This document shows positions 23,893 through 33,232 of a DNA stretch of 64,000 nt, one piece after another. A program made the position numbers and the translations under genes. The number at the start of each line of letters is the position of its first letter. Within the stretch, counting starts at the first letter, position 1. The notes beneath the pieces are model-generated. The model was not told where the DNA came from and did not search any database. It worked only from the letters and a program-made list of their open reading frames with translations. This DNA comes from Opitutus sp. Lineage in GTDB: Bacteria; Verrucomicrobiota; Verrucomicrobiia; Opitutales; Opitutaceae. Where the stretch lies: positions 61,001-125,000 of the forward strand of contig JACEUQ010000002.1 of the NCBI GenBank assembly GCA_024998815.1. Direction: 5' to 3'.

Positions 23893-25032
23893 TTAGCTGC
23901 GGAAGACGATCGCCGGCTCCAGGCGGGCGACCTTGATAATGCCCAGCACCGAGGCCAAGGCGCAGATAAACAGAACGGCGGCCAACACGCCGACCGGGAT
24001 GTGCCAGAGCATCAAAAACGGCACCCGGCCGGTTTTAATGGCGGCGCGGCCGATCAACGAAACCACCCCCAGCCCAAAGCCGTAGCCGATCAGGCCGACG
24101 GCGAAGGATTGCAGGATCAACATGCGGCACAGGGTGGCCGTACTCGCCCCCATGGCCTTGAGCGCGCCCAGATTGCGGAGGTTTTCCAACACAAAGGAAT
24201 AAAAGGTCTGCCCGGAGATGACGGTGCCGATGATAAAACCGATGGCCACGATCAGTCCGACGTTGATGGGGATGCCGGTGTTTTTCACGTACCACCAAAT
24301 GGTGGACCACATGAATTCGTCATTGGTGTAGGCGGCCAGACCGGTGGCGGCGGCGATGCGCCGCGCTAGTTCGTGCGGCTCGATGCCGGCGGCCGGGGCG
24401 GCGAGCACGAAGGTGAGCAGTTTGCGCTGGCTGGGCACATACTCGACCGCACGGTCGTACGTAGTGAACACAAAGGGCCCACCGGTGAAGGAGCGCGCGG
24501 CCTTGCACACCCCGACGATGCGCGCCTCGCGGTCGTTAATCTCAAAGCGGTCGCCCACCCCGAGTCGGCGGCCGAGCCCGTCGCTGAGCCGCTCCGCGCC
24601 GTATTCGTCGATGATCACCGCGTTGGGCAACCGAAGCCCCTCGATGTTACCGGCCAAAAACTCGGTGGGCGCGCCGATCAGCGTGGTGGAGTCGAGGCCG
24701 GTGAGGGTGATCAGTTTGGCCGAGCCATCGGCGAGCTTGGCCTGGGTGGTGCCCTGATAAAGCGGCACGGCCCACGCCACGCCGTCGACCGAGCGCACGC
24801 GGTTCACGTCGGTGTCGCGCAGGGGTTTGTTGTCGTTGACCTGCTCGACCTTGGGATCAGCCACCCACACGGGCACACGGATGTTGCGCAACGGGGCGAA
24901 GGTCCACGACATGAGCCCGCAAAACAGCGAGGTGCCCTGCGCCATGAGGATAACCGCAAAAGTGATGCCGCTGATGAGCATCAGGTACTTGGCGTGGTCG
25001 CCAAAGAGCATGCGCAACGCCAGCCGGTTCAT
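23893..25032 (-). CDS. ABC transporter permease, DevC/FtsX type
   Basis: A 379-residue permease. It has an N-terminal helix (YLMLISGITFAVILMAQGTSLFCG), then a large periplasmic MacB-like domain (about 45-240). Three C-terminal helices follow (INVGLIVAIGFIIGTVISGQTFYSF; FAVGLIGYGFGLGVVSLIG; VLAAVLFICALASVLGI). This four-helix FtsX layout with ATPase and HlyD partners matches DevBCA exporters. Those move glycolipids or related compounds in cyanobacteria; the cargo here is unknown. It is the first gene of the operon. Confidence 0.9.
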   Translation of the reverse strand: MNRLALRMLFGDHAKYLMLISGITFAVILMAQGTSLFCGLMSWTFAPLRNIRVPVWVADPKVEQVNDNKPLRDTDVNRVRSVDGVAWAVPLYQGTTQAKLADGSAKLITLTGLDSTTLIGAPTEFLAGNIEGLRLPNAVIIDEYGAERLSDGLGRRLGVGDRFEINDREARIVGVCKAARSFTGGPFVFTTYDRAVEYVPSQRKLLTFVLAAPAAGIEPHELARRIAAATGLAAYTNDEFMWSTIWWYVKNTGIPINVGLIVAIGFIIGTVISGQTFYSFVLENLRNLGALKAMGASTATLCRMLILQSFAVGLIGYGFGLGVVSLIGRAAIKTGRVPFLMLWHIPVGVLAAVLFICALASVLGIIKVARLEPAIVFRS

Positions 25033-25175
25033 GACCTAATGAGTTGAGTTAAAAGCAGCAGCACGTCGTGGCACTCAATGCGCCCGCCCCCCTGAAGCAA
25101 CCCCCGAGATCGACTCGGAGAAGCCGGAGGCGGCAAGCCAAGTAGCGCATTTCAAATAATGTCGTAGCCGAAAAA

Positions 25176-25267
25176 GTCGCGCAGACTTCCAGCCTGCTGC
25201 GGACGGAGCTGGAGCTGAACTGCGGCCCCATTCGGCTGCATCGAAGCAGACTGGAAGTCTGCGCTAC
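25176..25267. repeat. GCAGACTTCCAG palindromic repeat, copy 1
   Basis: The left arm GTCGCGCAGACTTCCAGCCT and the right arm AGACTGGAAGTCTGCGCTAC enclose about 46 bases, which contain a second small palindrome (GGAGCTGGAGCTG). It is the first of three copies in the window (28394, 52801). It can fold into a long hairpin in RNA. The rest of 25033-25292 has no gene. Confidence 0.75.
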
Positions 25268-25292
25268 TTTCAGGGCCGCTACGTTCGGCCGC

Positions 25293-26291
25293 CTACATAC
25301 TGACCACGATTTTGCCGAACTGGCCGCCGCGCTCCATCAGCGCAAAAGCGTCGTCCACTCGCGCCAGGGGAAACACCGCGCTGACCACCGGCACGATGCG
25401 GTGCCGCTCCACAAAACCGAGCATCTCCCTCCAGTCCGCCGGACTGCCCATCGTCGTGCCGAGCAACGATAGCTGCCGCCAAAACACCTTGCGCAGAGGC
25501 AAGGTCGGGGGATTGCCCTTCGTCGCGCCAAAAAACACCAGTCGCCCGCCCGGGGCAGCGAGGTCGATTAGAGCCTCAAACCCTTCACCTCCGGCGCTAT
25601 CCACAATCACATCGAAGAGCCGATCGGCGTGCGCGTGCAGCGCGGTTTTGGCCCAACCGGCATGGCTATAATTAAACCCGCCCGCCGCTCCGAGGCTGAT
25701 CGCGCGCTCGATTTTTTCGTCGTGACCCGAGGTCACGTACACCTCAGCCCCGTGCGCGACGGCGAACTGCAGCGCCAACGAGGCCACCCCACCCCCCACC
25801 CCGCTGATCAGCACCTTTTCGCCGGGTTGGAGGCGCGCACGACTGAACAACGCGCGGTACGCCGTGAGCCCCGCCAGCGGCAGGGCCGCCGCCTCCGTCC
25901 AGCTCAGGTGCTTGGGTTTGGGCGCCAATTGGCACACCGGCACCGTGATCACCTCGGCCAGCGTGCCCTCACGCGGCAGCCCCAAAATAGTGAAATCCGG
26001 CCCCTGCGCGGCGGCTCGCGTACCCCAATTAAAGGCAGGATTGATGATCACCTCGCCCCCGACCCAATCCGCGCCCACGCCGGCGCCCACCTTTTCCACC
26101 ACACCCGCACCGTCGGAGCCGGGCTGCGAGGGGAATTTCAAACCGGCGTACTGCCCCTGCTTGATCCACACATCGCGGTGGTTGAGCGCCGCAGCCTTGA
26201 GCCGAACCCGCGCCTCGCCTGCCAGGGGTTCGGGTGTGGGTTGGTCGACGATCGAGAGTTCAAGAATGGCGGTCAGGTGTACGGCGTTCAT
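25293..26291 (-). CDS. zinc-type alcohol dehydrogenase / quinone oxidoreductase (MDR family)
   Basis: A 332-residue medium-chain dehydrogenase/reductase. ALNHRDVWIKQGQYAG and PGSDGAGVVEKVGAGV form the N-terminal GroES-like domain. The coenzyme domain has VLISGVGGGVASLALQFAVAHGAEVYVTSG (about 157-186). The structural-zinc cysteine cluster is absent, so it resembles the zinc-free quinone oxidoreductase/YogA branch. NADPH preference is suggested by the residues after strand 2. I start at the ATG at 26291. The substrate is unknown. Confidence 0.88.
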   Translation of the reverse strand: MNAVHLTAILELSIVDQPTPEPLAGEARVRLKAAALNHRDVWIKQGQYAGLKFPSQPGSDGAGVVEKVGAGVGADWVGGEVIINPAFNWGTRAAAQGPDFTILGLPREGTLAEVITVPVCQLAPKPKHLSWTEAAALPLAGLTAYRALFSRARLQPGEKVLISGVGGGVASLALQFAVAHGAEVYVTSGHDEKIERAISLGAAGGFNYSHAGWAKTALHAHADRLFDVIVDSAGGEGFEALIDLAAPGGRLVFFGATKGNPPTLPLRKVFWRQLSLLGTTMGSPADWREMLGFVERHRIVPVVSAVFPLARVDDAFALMERGGQFGKIVVSM

Positions 26292-26386
26292 GGTCGCGCA
26301 ACGTAACACGCTTCGCCGCACATGCGAAAAATTTTCCCGTTTTCCGCCCTTTCTTGCGCAGCTGTTTCAACGCCCTACATCGAGCC

Positions 26387-26466
26387 TTTTAGCCGCGAAA
26401 GAACGCAGAGAACGCATAGAAATGCAGGGGTTGATCTTTGCGCTCCTTGCGTTCTTTCGCGGCTAA
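26387..26466. repeat. TTTTAGCCGCGAAAGAACGC inverted repeat
   Basis: The arms TTTTAGCCGCGAAAGAACGC and GCGTTCTTTCGCGGCTAAA lie about 40 bases apart, with further internal pairing. The same family is at 49269-49350 and, with altered arms, at 20533 and 41791. It lies between divergent genes. Confidence 0.75.
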
Positions 26467-26601
26467 ACTGCCTTGGTTTTATCTAACAATGTAAATGTTA
26501 CTGCCTAGTAGCGTTACGTCCCTTCCGATGGCTTCGCGGTTAAAACGATTCGTTTGAATATCTTTGAGTGCGAAACCGAGTGAAACTGTTTCCCTGTCAG
26601 C

Positions 26602-27180
26602 GTGCTCCTCGCGCTTCACAAGCCCTACGGCGTCCTTTCGCAGTTCACTCCCGAACCCGGTTCGGCGTGGCGCACGCTGGCCGATTTCGGGCTGCCTCCC
26701 CGCGTTTATGCGCTCGGCCGTCTTGACGCCGACTCCGAGGGCTTGCTGCTGCTCAGCGACGAAGCCGGTCTCAACTCCCGCCTACTCGATCCTCAGCACG
26801 GTCACCGCCGCGAATACTGGGTTCAGGTGGAACGCATCCCTTCGGCCGACGCCTTGGCGCAACTGCAGCGCGGGGTCAAAATCGGCGATCACCTCACGTT
26901 GCCCTGCCGCGTCCGGAGCCTCGACCCCGCGCCCGCTCTGCCGCCGCGCAACCCGCCGGTGCGTTTCCGCAAAACCGTGCCCGACGGCTGGATCGCGATC
27001 GAGCTCACCGAGGGTAAAAACCGCCAGGTGCGCCGCATGACTGCCGCCGTGGGCCACCCCACCTTGCGGCTGGTGCGCGCGCAGATCGGCCAACTCGCGC
27101 TGGCCGATCTTAAACTCGCGCCCGGCAAGTGGCGGGCGCTCAGTGCCGCAGAGCGTGCGCTTGTGGCGCCGTCGCTTTGA
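26602..27180 (+). CDS. rluE: 23S rRNA pseudouridine synthase, RluE-like
   Basis: A 192-residue RsuA/RluE-family enzyme isomerising a uridine in rRNA. The catalytic motif is GRLDADSEGLLLLSD with Asp42. LHKPYGVLSQF at the N terminus and LTEGKNRQVRRMTAAVGHPTLRLVR are the other conserved parts. The N-terminal S4 domain of RsuA is missing, which points to RluE (target U2457). It starts with GTG. Its last 41 bases overlap, tail to tail, the end of the alcohol dehydrogenase gene on the other strand. Confidence 0.92.
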   Translation: MLLALHKPYGVLSQFTPEPGSAWRTLADFGLPPRVYALGRLDADSEGLLLLSDEAGLNSRLLDPQHGHRREYWVQVERIPSADALAQLQRGVKIGDHLTLPCRVRSLDPAPALPPRNPPVRFRKTVPDGWIAIELTEGKNRQVRRMTAAVGHPTLRLVRAQIGQLALADLKLAPGKWRALSAAERALVAPSL

Positions 27181-28351
27181 AGATCGAAACAATCTCGGCG
27201 GCGGGTAACGGCCCCAGTGCATCGAGCTGGTGGCCATCGCCGTACACTTTAACCGCGTAGGCGGCGATCGGGGCGTAGTCGGACTCGTCGATGCCGAGGT
27301 TGCCCAACGATTGGCGCAGGCCGTTGGCGTCGAGCCATTCCTCGAAGGTGGCGATGAAGCGCTCCGGTGCATCGGCGCCGGTGATGCCAAACAGGCGCTC
27401 GCCGAGTTGGGCGAAGCGTTCACGGCCGCGGTTGCGCGCCAACAGCCAGCGGAAATACGCCGGGTACAACGTGGCCAAGCCGCGCCCGTGGGCGAGGTCG
27501 GGATACCAGCCGCTCAACGCATGCTCCATCGAATGCAGCACGAACTGCGAGGGCTGCCGGCCCGCGTTCGGGTAGTCGTTGAGCGCGAGCGTGGAGGCCC
27601 ACAACAACTGGCCGCGGTGGGCGAGGTCGTCGGGCTTGGCCAACACGTGCGGTAAACTGTGGATCACCGTGGCCATGACGCCCTCCGCGTGACGATCGGC
27701 CAGCGGCGAGTCGCCACCGCCGAGCAGGTAGTTTTCAAACACGTGGCTGAGGATGTCGGCCGCCCCATCGCGCGTGGCGGTCGGCGGCAACTGGGTGGTG
27801 TACGCCGGATTGAGCAGGGCGACGGCCGGCTTGAGGAACTCATGCGCGAGGACCGATTTGCCTTTGACGGTGCGGTTGGAAATCACCGCGTAGGGGGTGA
27901 CCTCGGAGGCGGTGGCCGCGGTCGTGGCAATGGCTGCCAAGGGCAGTGCGCGGTTGAGCTGGCCCTCGCGGGACTCACCGCGGACGAACGGCCAAATATC
28001 ATGGTCTAGTTGGGACGTCGCGAGAGCGGCAATGGCCTTGGCTGCATCCATGGTCGAGCCGCCACCGAGGGGAACAACGATATCGGCACCGAGCGAGCGC
28101 AGGGCGGCGGTTGCGCGGTTGATGGTCGCCGCCTCGGGATTGGGCTCGATACCGCGAAAAACCGAGACGCGCAGACCGGCGTGTTCCAAGGCGGTCGTTA
28201 TCTCGGCCAAATAACCGAGCCGCTCACAACTGCCCCCGCCAACGACGACGAAGGCGTGGCGGCCAAGTTTGGCGACCGTTTGGGCGAATGGGGTGAGTTG
28301 ATCCGTGCCGAAGAAAATGCGCGCGGGGGTATAGATTGAGAATGAGTTCAT
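27140..28351 (-). CDS. iron-containing alcohol dehydrogenase
   Basis: A 403-residue group III alcohol dehydrogenase. The NAD(P) site includes VVVGGGSCERLG and LGGGSTMDAAKAIA (about 95-108). Metal ligands are the Asp in RDGAADILSHVFE with the His that follows, and the two His in QFVLHSMEHALSGWYPDLAHGRGLA. The layout is close to butanol/aldehyde reductases such as YqhD and BdhA, which usually use NADPH. The physiological substrate is probably an aldehyde. The 3' end overlaps rluE convergently by 41 bases. Confidence 0.92.
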   Translation of the reverse strand: MNSFSIYTPARIFFGTDQLTPFAQTVAKLGRHAFVVVGGGSCERLGYLAEITTALEHAGLRVSVFRGIEPNPEAATINRATAALRSLGADIVVPLGGGSTMDAAKAIAALATSQLDHDIWPFVRGESREGQLNRALPLAAIATTAATASEVTPYAVISNRTVKGKSVLAHEFLKPAVALLNPAYTTQLPPTATRDGAADILSHVFENYLLGGGDSPLADRHAEGVMATVIHSLPHVLAKPDDLAHRGQLLWASTLALNDYPNAGRQPSQFVLHSMEHALSGWYPDLAHGRGLATLYPAYFRWLLARNRGRERFAQLGERLFGITGADAPERFIATFEEWLDANGLRQSLGNLGIDESDYAPIAAYAVKVYGDGHQLDALGPLPAAEIVSIFKATAPQAHALRH

Positions 28352-28393
28352 GGGGGAGAAGAAAGGGCAGGCGGTGACGGGGCGGAGAAAAGA

Positions 28394-28461
28394 GTAGCGC
28401 AGACTTCCAGTCTGCTCAGGCAGATCGGGATTTACCGAAGCAGACTGGAAGTCTGCGCTAC
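28394..28461. repeat. GCAGACTTCCAG palindromic repeat, copy 2
   Basis: The arms GTAGCGCAGACTTCCAGTCT and AGACTGGAAGTCTGCGCTAC are perfect complements over 23 bases and lie about 22 bases apart. It sits between two minus-strand oxidoreductase genes and could act as a terminator or as an mRNA 3' stabiliser. Confidence 0.8.
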
Positions 28462-28484
28462 TTGAAGACAGCGGCAGGCCTCGC

Positions 28485-29135
28485 TTACAGGTGGGCGATC
28501 ACCTCGGAGAGCGGGAAGCGCACCTTGGGGGTGGTCGCGTATTTGTCGTCGGCGGCACGGTAGCCGATCGGGCAGGCGCACAGCGTGGTGTAGCCGCTGC
28601 CGACCAGACCGAGGATTTCGTCGTACTTGGCCGGATCGAGACCTTCCATCGGGCAGGTATCGAGACCGAGCAACGCCGCCGCCGCCATGAACTGACCGAG
28701 GGCGATGTAAATCTGGCGCGACTGCCAGGTGTCCAGGTAACCCTTGGCCCGAGCGCCGTCGAGACTGCCCATGATGATTTTTTTAAACGGCTCCATCGCC
28801 TCGACCGTGGTGCCGCGAACCTCGGCGGTGCGGGCCATGTAGTGGTTAATGTGCGCCTCATCGAGGTTCAGCTTGAAGGCGAAAACCACAAGGTGGGAGG
28901 CGTCGACGACCTGGGTCTGGCCCCAGGACGCGGGCACGAGTTTCGCGCGTAATTCAGGGGTGTTAACCACCAGGAATTTCCACGGCTGGGCACCGAAGGA
29001 CGACGGCGTGAGCACGAGGGATTCCTCGAGCGCCGACCAGGTGGCGGCGGGGATTTTCAGGGATGGGTCGAACTTCTTGGTGGCGTAACGCCAGTGGAGG
29101 GATTCTAGCAGCTGGGTGGTGGTGATCGTGTTCAT
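28485..29135 (-). CDS. NAD(P)H-dependent nitroreductase-family oxidoreductase
   Basis: A 216-residue flavoprotein of the NfsB/YdfN-like nitroreductase family. FMN-binding parts are LHWRYATKKFDPS at the N terminus, VLTPSSFGAQPWKFLVV (about 37-53) and the C-terminal LVGSGYTTLCACPIGYRAADDKYA. The QIYIALGQFMAAAALLGLDTCPMEG segment forms the dimer core. It reduces nitro compounds, quinones or enones with NAD(P)H; the natural substrate is unknown. About 130 bases separate it from murJ, with nothing recognisable between. Confidence 0.9.
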   Translation of the reverse strand: MNTITTTQLLESLHWRYATKKFDPSLKIPAATWSALEESLVLTPSSFGAQPWKFLVVNTPELRAKLVPASWGQTQVVDASHLVVFAFKLNLDEAHINHYMARTAEVRGTTVEAMEPFKKIIMGSLDGARAKGYLDTWQSRQIYIALGQFMAAAALLGLDTCPMEGLDPAKYDEILGLVGSGYTTLCACPIGYRAADDKYATTPKVRFPLSEVIAHL

Positions 29136-29264
29136 GGTTTTATAGGGAAATTGGAGTAAGAAAGGCGTGCGACAAGGTGGTGAAGCATCCCGGAAAAGCG
29201 AGCCGCCCGAAGTTACGAGCAGGTGTCAAACCCCGTTTCAAGTGCGCGCTTGTTCAGGACGCAC

Positions 29265-30851
29265 TCAAGTTCGGCCCAAGCGTCGGCGTACCATCGCCGC
29301 CAAATCCTCGCGGCCCTCGATACGGAACACCCAAACCAGGCCCGCATACACCGTCATGCCCACGCCGATGAGCAGCGCCAAACCGGCCGCATCCGCCCAA
29401 AGCCCCGGTGCAACCCCGCGCTGCCAGCCCCACCAGCCGCCTGCCACCACCGCGCCCATGAGCAAACTGGCGACGAGCACTTTTCCGGCATCTGCGGCGA
29501 GGTGGCTGAAGGCCAAGCCGGGAAGTTTGCGCGCCAGTTTGGCCTGGAGAAACCACGCCTGCACCAAGACCGCGACATTGCTGGCGATCGCCAAGCCCAC
29601 GGTGGAAAACGGCCCCATGAGCAAAAAGCTCAGCGCCAAGTTAACCAAAAAACTCAAGGCGGCGGCACGCACCGGGGTGGACGTATCCTTTTGCGCGTAA
29701 AAGGCCCGCAGTACCAAGTTCACGAACGAAAAAACCGGTAAGCCCAGAGCGAAAACCGCCAACACCGGCACCATCAAGGCGGTGGCTTCGGCATCGAACG
29801 CCCCGCGCTGAAACAGCAGCCGGATGATCGGCTCGGCCAGCACCACCATGCCGACGGCCGCCGGCATATTGATGACCAAAATCAGCCGCATTCCCTTGCG
29901 GTAGGCGGCAGCCAAATTGGCGTGATCGCCCTGCGCCGCGTATTTTGAAATCAGCGGGAAAACCACCGTGGACACCGCCACCGCAAACACCCCGATCGGC
30001 AGCTCCATCAGGCGCGTGGCCAGATTCAACACCGAGGCCGCCGCGTCGTTGAGCGAAAGCCCTACCAGTCGCGAAACCGCCATGTTAACCAGGTAAATCG
30101 CCGAGCCGAACAGCGTAGGCACCATCAGTCGCACGATGCTTTTAAAGGGATCGCTCGCGCCCAAGTCGAAGCGCGGACGCCAGCCCTCGCGCATGAGAGC
30201 GATGGCCGGCACCGCCATTTGCAAAAAGCCGCCCAGCAAGACACCGGCGCACAACCAGTGCATCGCGCCCGGCTTGTCCTGCGCCCAGCCCAAATAGGCT
30301 GCGCCGCCGAGCAGTCCGATCATCGAAAGGTTCAGCCAAATCGGTGACAGCGCCGGCTCCAAAAACCGGTTCAACGTCTGCAAGGTGGCGCTGAATACCG
30401 CCGCCAGACACACAAAAATCAGGTAGGGAAACAGCACGACGGCCAAGTCCGCCCCTTGCAGCCAGCGGTGCGTGGTCTCCGCTGATACCCCCCACCCGAC
30501 CGCGAACTCGGCCAAGCGTCCGGCCTGGCTCAGTCCGAGCATCGCCAAGACGACCACACTTGTGGTGACCACCAGCAGCCAGCTTGTCACTTGGCTGACC
30601 AAAACAAACGCCCCTGCGCGCTGTTTTTTCTCCATCTCCTCATGCAGGGTGGGCACCAAAGCGGCGGTCAGCGCGCCCTCGCCGAGCAGGCGGCGAAACA
30701 AATTGGGAAGGGTAAAAGCGGATACGAAAGCGGAGTTGAGTGCACCGACGCCGAACACGGTCGTCGTAAGCATGTCGCGCCCCAGGCCCAGCACCCGCGA
30801 GACGAGGGTAGCCGAAGCCACGATACCGATGTGCTTGAGGTTTTTGGACAC
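29265..30851 (-). CDS. murJ: lipid II flippase MurJ
   Basis: A 528-residue integral membrane protein of the MOP superfamily that flips lipid II for peptidoglycan synthesis. It has about 14 hydrophobic helices. The N terminus carries the MurJ signature (VSRVLGLGRDMLTTTVFGVG, then AFVSAFTLPNLFRRLLGEGAL). Other conserved parts are PIGVFAVAVSTVVFPLISKYAA, LLFQRGAFDAEATAL and VLRAFYAQKDTSTPV. It begins with GTG and diverges from pta with a 99-base gap. Length and motifs are normal, so it is probably essential. Confidence 0.95.
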   Translation of the reverse strand: MSKNLKHIGIVASATLVSRVLGLGRDMLTTTVFGVGALNSAFVSAFTLPNLFRRLLGEGALTAALVPTLHEEMEKKQRAGAFVLVSQVTSWLLVVTTSVVVLAMLGLSQAGRLAEFAVGWGVSAETTHRWLQGADLAVVLFPYLIFVCLAAVFSATLQTLNRFLEPALSPIWLNLSMIGLLGGAAYLGWAQDKPGAMHWLCAGVLLGGFLQMAVPAIALMREGWRPRFDLGASDPFKSIVRLMVPTLFGSAIYLVNMAVSRLVGLSLNDAAASVLNLATRLMELPIGVFAVAVSTVVFPLISKYAAQGDHANLAAAYRKGMRLILVINMPAAVGMVVLAEPIIRLLFQRGAFDAEATALMVPVLAVFALGLPVFSFVNLVLRAFYAQKDTSTPVRAAALSFLVNLALSFLLMGPFSTVGLAIASNVAVLVQAWFLQAKLARKLPGLAFSHLAADAGKVLVASLLMGAVVAGGWWGWQRGVAPGLWADAAGLALLIGVGMTVYAGLVWVFRIEGREDLAAMVRRRLGRT

Positions 30852-30950
30852 GCGAGGCGTTTTTCGGAGCGGCTAGGCGGGTTAGCAAGTTCTTTACCCT
30901 GAACTGGCATTGACGCTGCTAAAAGTGCCACGCAATTTTCCGCATCCCCT

Positions 30951-31982
30951 ATGCCCATCATCCCCAAGTTAATTGAACGTCTGCAGCGCCACCCCAAGCG
31001 AATCGTTTTCCCTGAAGGCAACGACCCGCGCATTCTGCAAGCCGCACGCCAGTGGGTCACCCGGCGCATGGGCGCGCCGATTCTGCTCGGCGACCGCGCG
31101 GCGATCAAAGCCACTGCGGCCAAGCTCGATATTAACCTGCAGGGCATGCGCCTGATTGAACCCGAGCGCAGCGAAGAATTTGAAGGGCTCGCCAGCCACT
31201 TGGAGCAGATTCGCCGATTGAAAGGCGTGCGCAGCACCGAGGCGCGCGAAGCGCTGAAAAACACCAGCTATTACGCCACCATGATGCTGGTCACCGGCCA
31301 GGCCGACGCGCTCATTTCCGGCGCCACCATGTCGGCAGCCAGCGGCCTGCGCCCGATTTTCCAGATCGTTCCGCGCTTCGAACACGTGCAAACCGCCTCC
31401 TCGCTCATCGTGCTCGATTTCGACGAGAAAAAGGTCGGCAGCGACGGTTCGCTCTTCCTGGCCGACTGCGGCGTCATCCCTGATCCCACCGCCGAGCAGC
31501 TCTGTGACATCGCCATTTCCACGGCGATGATCGCCCGTCACCTCACCGGCGAAGTGCCCCGAGTTGCCATGCTCAGTTACGCTTCCAAGAGCGCGTCCAA
31601 CCACCCCTCGCTCATCAAGGTCCGCCAAGCCACCGAACTGGCCCGCGCCAAGGCCCGTGCCGCCTTCCTCGAAATGGAAATCGACGGCGAACTTCAGGTC
31701 GACGCCGCACTCGACGCCGCCGTGGCTGAAACCAAGGGTGTAAGCAGCTCTGTGGCCGGTCATGCCAACGTGCTGGTTTTCCCCGACCTCAACTCGGGCA
31801 ACATCGCCTTCAAACTCATGCAACACCTCGGTGGTGCCAACGCCTACGGCCAGATCCTCACCGGCCTCACCAAGCCGGCCGCCGAGATCAGCCGCGGTGC
31901 CAGCGCCCACGACGTCTTCGGTGCCGCAGCCATCGTCGGCTGTCAGGCCATCGACCGGCGCCTACTCTTCGGCTCCGCCTGA
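30951..31982 (+). CDS. pta: phosphate acetyltransferase, catalytic domain
   Basis: A 343-residue PTA_PTB-family enzyme making acetyl-phosphate from acetyl-CoA. It covers only the catalytic domain: RIVFPEGNDPRILQAAR at the start, YYATMMLVTGQADALISGATMSAA in the middle, then PRVAMLSYASKSASNHPSLIKV and HANVLVFPDLNSGNIAFKLMQHLGG at the end. The regulatory N-terminal half of long Pta proteins is encoded by the next gene, 50 bases downstream. Together they should make acetate metabolism reversible. No ackA is in view, but a SatP-type acetate transporter lies at 54 kb. Confidence 0.94.
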   Translation: MPIIPKLIERLQRHPKRIVFPEGNDPRILQAARQWVTRRMGAPILLGDRAAIKATAAKLDINLQGMRLIEPERSEEFEGLASHLEQIRRLKGVRSTEAREALKNTSYYATMMLVTGQADALISGATMSAASGLRPIFQIVPRFEHVQTASSLIVLDFDEKKVGSDGSLFLADCGVIPDPTAEQLCDIAISTAMIARHLTGEVPRVAMLSYASKSASNHPSLIKVRQATELARAKARAAFLEMEIDGELQVDAALDAAVAETKGVSSSVAGHANVLVFPDLNSGNIAFKLMQHLGGANAYGQILTGLTKPAAEISRGASAHDVFGAAAIVGCQAIDRRLLFGSA

Positions 31983-32032
31983 CGCTTGCCCTGCCGCAAC
32001 TAGCGCTCAGCCCAACAAAATCACCCGCAGCC

Positions 32033-33205
32033 ATGAATCCCCCTGCAACCGCCAGCAACAACCCGTTTCTTCAGCCCGCGCAGTCATTATTAACGGCGCC
32101 GACCAACAAGGAAATCAAACGGGTGTTTGTGGCGGCGACGCGCATGAACGACGGCAAGACGACCACCTGCCTCGGTCTCTACGGCGCTCTGCAGACGATT
32201 TTTCCACGGGTGGGCTTTATTAAACCCGTAGGCCAGCGCTTCGTCAGCGTGCAGGGCGCACAGGTCGATGAGGACCCCTTTCTCTTCGACACGATTTACA
32301 ACGTGCGTGTGCCCATCCAAAGCATGAGCCCGGTGACCATCGACCCCACCTTCACCCGGCGTTACCTCAAAAACCCGAACGAGCTCCTGCCCGAGTTAAA
32401 GAACCAAATCTGCCGGGCGTTTGACCGCGTTTCATGGGAAAAGGATTTCACCTTGATCGAGGGTACCGGCCATGCCGGCGTCGGCTCCGTTTTTGACCTA
32501 TCAAACGCCAGCGTCGCCAAGCTGCTCAAATCTCCCGTCATCCTGGTGTGCCCAGGCGGAATCGGTCGGCCCATCGACGAAATCGCGCTCAATAAAGCCC
32601 TTTTCGACAAGGCCGGTGTCGAGGTGATCGGTGCGATCCTCAACAAGATCGAACCCGATAAAATCGACTACGTGCGTGAATACGCCGGCATCGGACTCAA
32701 GCGCCTCGGCGTCCCGCTGCTCGGCCTCCTGCCCGTCGAAAAAATACTCACGGCCCCCAACCTGACGCAGATTGCCGAGGACATTGAAGGCCAGTGGATC
32801 AATGGTCGCAAGGGCTGCGCCAAGCAGCGCGTTCACCGCGTCATCATCGGCGCCATGACGGCCAAGGGCATCGTTGATTACCTCACTCCGGGCACGCTGA
32901 TCATCACCCCCGGCGATCGCGACGACATCATCCTCGCGGCCATTTCCAGTGCCCGCCTAGCCGGTAGCACCACCATCGCGGGCCTCATTCTCACCAACAA
33001 CATCCAGCCTCACCCCAAGTTGGTCGAATTGCTGGCCCAAACCGACATCCCCGTAATCGCCGCCAAGGGTGAAAGCTACACCGTCACCTCGACGATCAAC
33101 CGCATGACGGTGAAAACCCAGCCGCAGGACACCGACAAGATCCCGGTCATCAAAAACCTGATCATGAACAACATCGATTTGCCCAGCCTGATCGCGAAGC
33201 TTTAA
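32033..33205 (+). CDS. BioD/DRTGG regulatory half of phosphotransacetylase
   Basis: A 390-residue protein resembling the N-terminal half of long Pta enzymes. The BioD-like P-loop domain begins with VFVAATRMNDGKTTTCLGLYGAL (P-loop NDGKTT near residue 40). FTLIEGTGHAGVGSVFDLSNA and KSPVILVCPGGIGRPIDEI follow, with a DRTGG domain in the C-terminal half (VIIGAMTAKGIVDYLTPGTLIITPGDRDDII). In long Pta these domains control activity through metabolites. Here they are a separate polypeptide behind pta. The two products probably form a complex, which is an inference. Confidence 0.85.
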   Translation: MNPPATASNNPFLQPAQSLLTAPTNKEIKRVFVAATRMNDGKTTTCLGLYGALQTIFPRVGFIKPVGQRFVSVQGAQVDEDPFLFDTIYNVRVPIQSMSPVTIDPTFTRRYLKNPNELLPELKNQICRAFDRVSWEKDFTLIEGTGHAGVGSVFDLSNASVAKLLKSPVILVCPGGIGRPIDEIALNKALFDKAGVEVIGAILNKIEPDKIDYVREYAGIGLKRLGVPLLGLLPVEKILTAPNLTQIAEDIEGQWINGRKGCAKQRVHRVIIGAMTAKGIVDYLTPGTLIITPGDRDDIILAAISSARLAGSTTIAGLILTNNIQPHPKLVELLAQTDIPVIAAKGESYTVTSTINRMTVKTQPQDTDKIPVIKNLIMNNIDLPSLIAKL

Positions 33206-33232
33206 AAGCACGCCCCGGGCGGAACAGTTCAA

